From Falsiruegeria mediterranea M17 (GTDB lineage Bacteria > Pseudomonadota > Alphaproteobacteria > Rhodobacterales > Rhodobacteraceae), in the NCBI RefSeq assembly GCF_900302455.1, contig NZ_ONZG01000001.1, positions 434,001 to 498,000 on the forward strand: a stretch of 64,000 bases of DNA, given 5' to 3'. The notes below the pieces were generated by a model. That model worked only from the letters and a program-made list of their open reading frames with translations, had not been told where the DNA came from and searched no databases. The position numbers and the translations under genes were made by a program. Shown piece by piece: positions 60,468 through 64,000 of this stretch; the stretch's first letter is position 1; each line of letters begins with the position of its first letter.

Positions 60468-61684
60468 AGCTGCAATCTGTGCTGGAGTTTCTGACACTGA
60501 ACGCCCGGTGGCTGGCAGCCGGTGGCGTTCTGACGTTCTTGTCCAGTTTTGGACAGACCTTTTTCATCTCGGTCTTTGCCGGCGAAATTCGAGAGGCGTT
60601 CGAGCTGAGCCATGGGGAATGGGGTGGCCTCTATTCTCTGGGAACCATGGTGTCGGCGGGCGTCATGGTCTGGGCCGGAGCCGCAACCGATTTCTTTCGC
60701 GTGCGCTTGCTAGGGCCGCTCATTCTGGCTGGATTGGTGGTTGCCTGTCTTGTCATGGGGCTGAACACGTGGGTCTGGGCCCTGCCAATCAGCGTCTTTC
60801 TGCTGCGCTTCTTTGGGCAGGGGATGAGCAGCCATTTGGCCATGGTTGCAATGGCGCGTTGGTTCACCGCCACACGTGGCAAGGCGCTGTCGATTGCCAC
60901 GTTGGGGTTTGCAGTAGGCGAGGCTCTGTTGCCACTGGCCTTTGTCACCGCGATGCTCCACGTACATTGGCAGACCTTGTGGATTCTCAGCGCCGGCATT
61001 TGCGCCATAGGCATTCCCATCCTGATCCTGTTGCTGCGGCACGAGCGGACACCGCAAAGCCTGGCAAAAAGCAATGCGAGCACCGGGATGGAAGGGCGTC
61101 ATTGGACGCGGGCAGAGGCGCTGCGGCACCCGCTGTTTTGGACACTGATACCCGCGATCCTGGGACCGTCCGCCTTTGTAACCGCACTGTTCTTTCATCA
61201 AGTGCACCTGGCTGAGGTCAAAGGCTGGTCGCATATCCAGCTGGTGTCGTTATTTCCAGTTTATACGGTGGCCGGAATCGTGGCGATGCTGACCACCGGT
61301 TGGGCTTTGGACAGGTTCGGCACAACCCGATTGATGCCGTTCTTCATGCTGCCGTTTGTGATCGCGTTTTTGTCTTTCGCATTGGGCAATTCGCTGCCTT
61401 TGGCCTTGATCGGATTTGTCTTCCTCGGCCTCTCCAGCGGCGCAATCGCCACCCTGATCCCGGCCTTTTGGGCGGATTTCTATGGCACCGCCCATATCGG
61501 TGCGATCAAGGCGTTGGCTACGGCGGTTATGGTTCTGGGATCGGCCATTGGACCAGCCATAACCGGCGCGCTGATCGACTTTGGCATCGGGTTCGAGGCG
61601 CAGCTTATCGGCGTTGCGATCTATTTCATCGTGATCAGCGCACTGACCGCTTGGGGTGTAAGACGCGCAGCCCAGACCCTTTAG
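60464..61684 (+). CDS. Major facilitator superfamily transporter
   Basis: A 406-residue protein with about twelve membrane helices. The GAATDFFRVRLLG segment between helices 2 and 3 is the MFS loop motif, and WALDRFGTTRLMP is its second-half copy. The N-terminal half carries GQTFFISVFAGEIREAFELSHGEWGG, common in monocarboxylate-type MFS members. The substrate is unknown. It starts with GTG, coupled (GTGA) to the lipoprotein hydrolase gene, and its end overlaps smr (convergent) by 4 bp. Confidence 0.88.
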   Translation: MKLQSVLEFLTLNARWLAAGGVLTFLSSFGQTFFISVFAGEIREAFELSHGEWGGLYSLGTMVSAGVMVWAGAATDFFRVRLLGPLILAGLVVACLVMGLNTWVWALPISVFLLRFFGQGMSSHLAMVAMARWFTATRGKALSIATLGFAVGEALLPLAFVTAMLHVHWQTLWILSAGICAIGIPILILLLRHERTPQSLAKSNASTGMEGRHWTRAEALRHPLFWTLIPAILGPSAFVTALFFHQVHLAEVKGWSHIQLVSLFPVYTVAGIVAMLTTGWALDRFGTTRLMPFFMLPFVIAFLSFALGNSLPLALIGFVFLGLSSGAIATLIPAFWADFYGTAHIGAIKALATAVMVLGSAIGPAITGALIDFGIGFEAQLIGVAIYFIVISALTAWGVRRAAQTL

Positions 61685-62268
61685 CGTATCCTGCGCAGAT
61701 AGACGTAATAGGCGCCTTCGCCACCGTGAGAGAGATGCGCAGGCGTGACCTGCATCACGGCCTTGGACAACGGCGGCAGCGACAGCCATTGCGGCACCTG
61801 ATTACGCAGCACACCGCGCGGCGTTGGAATGGGGCCGGGTTCATCGCGGTCCTTGCCCTTGCCCGTGATCACCAAAACCAAGCGCTTGCCGGATGCCTGC
61901 GACGACAGGATGAACCGGGTCAGGGCAGGGTGGGCGGTGTCTACGCGCATGCCATGCAGGTCTATCCGGCCCTCGGGCTTGAGCTTGCCGCGTTTCATCC
62001 GACCATAGGCCTTGGTGTCCATCTGCACCGGCATCCTGGACAGTTGTTGTGTGATAGACGGTTTCAGGCTTTTGCGACCGGGTTTCGTGTCGGCCTTTTG
62101 ACCTACAAAAAACTCGGGCAGCGGGTCAAACAGCGTTTTGGCGGGTTTCGGTTTCGGCAACGAGGTCGCGTGGCTTTCCTCGACATGGGCAGGATTCAGG
62201 CGGTCCGCCTTTTCAACGACCTTGTTCCACAGGTCGACCTCTTCTCGGGACAATCTACGTCGGGCCAT
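61681..62268 (-). CDS. Smr-domain protein
   Basis: A 195-residue protein with a C-terminal Smr domain (about 105-190): IDLHGMRVDTAHPALTRFILSSQASGKRLVLVITGKGKD. The LDLHG and TGKG motifs are those of small MutS-related nickase-type domains. The N-terminal half is basic and probably disordered. Its start overlaps the mltA stop as TGATG, so it is translationally coupled to mltA. Confidence 0.9.
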   Translation of the reverse strand: MARRRLSREEVDLWNKVVEKADRLNPAHVEESHATSLPKPKPAKTLFDPLPEFFVGQKADTKPGRKSLKPSITQQLSRMPVQMDTKAYGRMKRGKLKPEGRIDLHGMRVDTAHPALTRFILSSQASGKRLVLVITGKGKDRDEPGPIPTPRGVLRNQVPQWLSLPPLSKAVMQVTPAHLSHGGEGAYYVYLRRIR

Positions 62269-63320
62269 CAGAACCCATCCGGCAACAAGGCATAGGCCCG
62301 CTGAATGGGCAGCAACACCAGCATCCGGCCCGGATCGCGCAGTCGTCCTGCTGCCTGTCCCGCGGCGTCACCGGTACCAAAAAAGATGTCGGCTCGCTGC
62401 GCGCCCTTGATGGCCGATCCGGTGTCCTGGGCAATCATCAAGCGGCGCAACTTACCCGCGCCGTCCTTTTCCACCCAGACCGGAGCCCCAAGCGGTGTAT
62501 AAGCAGGATCAACTGCGATCGAGCGCATGGCCGTGACCGAGCGATTCATCGCGCCCAAGGGGCCATCGGCCGAGGATACCCGCCGAACCTCACGGAAAAA
62601 AACGTAGCTTGGATTGTGAAACAGCAGTTCGACGCCGGCGGCAGGATTGCGCCGCACCCAGTTCTTGATCACCTGCGCACTGACTTGATGGGCGCTATAC
62701 ACACCGCGCCGCACCAACTCGACCCCGATCGAGCGGTAGTTGTGCCCGTTGGCCCCACCATAACCCACCCGCAGTGTTGATCCGTTTGTCATACGGATAC
62801 GTCCCGATCCCTGGATCTGCAAAAAGAACAGCTCAACCGGGTCATCGACCCAGGCGATCTCCAAGCCGCGGTTGTCCATCACGCCGCTGGTCAGGATCTC
62901 GCGACGGCTCAACCAAGGATTCGACGCTTTTGCCTCGGGTGGCATTTTGTAGACGGGATAGCGAAATCGACTGGTCGGAACGCGGGACCCTTCAAGCTCG
63001 GGCTCGAAGTACCCGGTGAACAAACCGTCCTTGCCGTCCTGGATCAAAACCGGGCGAAAGAAGAGTTCAAAGAACGACCGAGCCGTTTCCCGTGAATGGG
63101 TCTGCGCCACAGCACAAAGCGACGTCCAATCGGGATCGTCGAAATCAATGCAGGTGTTAAGGAACGTGTCAAAGGCCGCAGTGTGATCATCTGCGGCCCA
63201 ACCATCCAAATCGTCAAAAGAGGTAACCGAATACGAAATATTCGACCCGTTGCCCGAAGCAAAGCCTGCTGCGGTCATAAAGGCACATGCCAGAAATACC
63301 GACCGCAGCGCCCCAATCAT
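62268..63320 (-). CDS. mltA: Membrane-bound lytic murein transglycosylase A
   Basis: A 350-residue enzyme cleaving peptidoglycan glycan strands to anhydro-muropeptides. The first about 22 residues form an export signal. GLFTGYFEPELEGSR, the RVGYGGANGHNYRSIG motif, and the double-psi-barrel motif AQDTGSAIKGAQRADIFFGTGDAAG with the catalytic Asp are present. No lipobox Cys is seen at the signal end, so it may be soluble or anchored through the helix. It overlaps the tim44-like gene by ATGA. Confidence 0.93.
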   Translation of the reverse strand: MIGALRSVFLACAFMTAAGFASGNGSNISYSVTSFDDLDGWAADDHTAAFDTFLNTCIDFDDPDWTSLCAVAQTHSRETARSFFELFFRPVLIQDGKDGLFTGYFEPELEGSRVPTSRFRYPVYKMPPEAKASNPWLSRREILTSGVMDNRGLEIAWVDDPVELFFLQIQGSGRIRMTNGSTLRVGYGGANGHNYRSIGVELVRRGVYSAHQVSAQVIKNWVRRNPAAGVELLFHNPSYVFFREVRRVSSADGPLGAMNRSVTAMRSIAVDPAYTPLGAPVWVEKDGAGKLRRLMIAQDTGSAIKGAQRADIFFGTGDAAGQAAGRLRDPGRMLVLLPIQRAYALLPDGF

Positions 63321-63979
63321 GCGTCCGTTGCGACAAGCAGCCAGTTCGGATCATCGGTGCCCATCGTGCGCGCAAAGGTCCACGTATCCTTTTGGCGTTT
63401 GACGGTGTTTGCGTTGCCTTCGATGATGTCGCCGCCACGATCGCGCACGACCGAGGTCAGCTCGCCAACGAAACGCATCGTAATCTCGGCCAGTTGGGTG
63501 TCCTTGTCGAACTTGGCGTCCACCAGTGTCGTTTCACGAACCCCGATGAACTCGGCCTCAATCTTCAGGCCCTGATCTTCGCGATCAGCAACGACGCTGA
63601 CAAAGGTTTCAAACACATCTTCGGCTAGGAACGGCTGGATGTCGTTCAGATCACCCCGTTCGAACCCCATCACGATCATCTCGTAGGCACCACGCGAGCC
63701 TTGGACGAAATCGCTGACCGAAAATCCGGGTTCGATCCGCTTCATTGCGGTCAATTGCTGCGCTTGCGGGCCATCTTCGGCCACGTGATCTGTGATGTCC
63801 CGATCCGGGCCGCCTTCGATCACTTCGAAGTCGCGCGCCGTGCGATCATTGGGCTGTTGTGGCACGGGTGGTTTTTCGAAACCTTCACGCGTACCCAGAA
63901 CGCTGCGCAAACGCAAAATGAGAAATATGGCGATGCCGGCCAATACCAATAGCTGGATCATGGGTGATGAAGAATCCAT
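63317..63979 (-). CDS. Tim44-like domain protein (TimA)
   Basis: A 220-residue protein with one N-terminal membrane helix (about 7-24) and a C-terminal Tim44-like domain (about 75-218): FSVSDFVQGSRGAYEMIVMGFERGDLNDIQPFLAEDVFETF and TWTFARTMGTDDPNWLLVATDA. Its mitochondrial relative Tim44 helps protein import; the bacterial protein is membrane-associated and of uncertain role. GAGGA precedes the ATG. It heads the tim44-mltA-smr operon. Confidence 0.93.
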   Translation of the reverse strand: MDSSSPMIQLLVLAGIAIFLILRLRSVLGTREGFEKPPVPQQPNDRTARDFEVIEGGPDRDITDHVAEDGPQAQQLTAMKRIEPGFSVSDFVQGSRGAYEMIVMGFERGDLNDIQPFLAEDVFETFVSVVADREDQGLKIEAEFIGVRETTLVDAKFDKDTQLAEITMRFVGELTSVVRDRGGDIIEGNANTVKRQKDTWTFARTMGTDDPNWLLVATDA

Positions 63980-64000
63980 TTCGTCCTCGTTTCAGGCAAG

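Overview
The window looks like chromosomal DNA from an alphaproteobacterium of the Rhodobacteraceae (Roseobacter group). The evidence is the order of its rRNA operon (16S, tRNA-Ile, tRNA-Ala, 23S, 5S, tRNA-fMet), the petP/petR and regB/senC/regA regulatory loci, a hemD/Mic60-like/hemY cluster, and alphaproteobacterial AddAB, DUF1127 and Tim44-like proteins. Coding density is high, with many ATGA or TGATG start/stop overlaps, so most genes sit in short operons. No CRISPR array, prophage or intact insertion sequence was seen.

Layout. 1-8.8 kb: a small membrane protein, ilvE, the petPR regulators, a secreted delta-type carbonic anhydrase-like protein, and a deacetylase-xseB-ispA-dxs run making isoprenoid precursors. 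8.9-16.9 kb: a methyltransferase; a minus-strand acyl-CoA operon (acyl-CoA dehydrogenase, Rdx/SelW-like protein, NDP-forming acyl-CoA synthetase, enoyl-CoA hydratase) facing a GlxA/AraC-type regulator; a DUF2157 membrane protein; and a ChaC-like protein. 17.0-22.6 kb: a complete minus-strand rRNA operon. 22.6-27 kb: a G-poor non-coding stretch, tRNA-Thr, a broken porin-like gene and a large RTX protein.

27-37.4 kb: hemY, Mic60-like and hemD; tsaD-gpsA-YciI-EVE; several small DUF proteins; a truncated BCCT transporter; and ahcY with a structured leader. 37.5-44.2 kb: a small secreted protein, an HD hydrolase, a GT61 glycosyltransferase, the redox-sensing regA/senC/regB locus and a PAS protein. 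44.2-53 kb: tsaE-amgK-murU-addB-addA and then trxA, which combine tRNA modification, cell-wall sugar recycling and double-strand-break repair. 53-64 kb: two tandem Lin0512 proteins, DUF1127, hslV and hslU separated by about 3 kb holding a VWA/cadherin-like adhesin and a DM13 protein, a lipoprotein hydrolase, an MFS transporter, and a smr-mltA-tim44 group.

Most of the window is ordinary core genome. The least ordinary signals are: an anti-Shine-Dalgarno pairing in the ahcY leader; a perfect inverted repeat over the ribosome-binding site of the carbonic anhydrase-like gene; an 18-copy hexanucleotide tract coding for Glu-Thr; a porin-like gene with an in-frame TAG and a lost 3' end; a transporter reduced to its C-terminal quarter; the cargo between hslV and hslU; and an 11-bp palindrome shared by two distant promoter regions. 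Family names come from motif recognition by eye; no database search was run.
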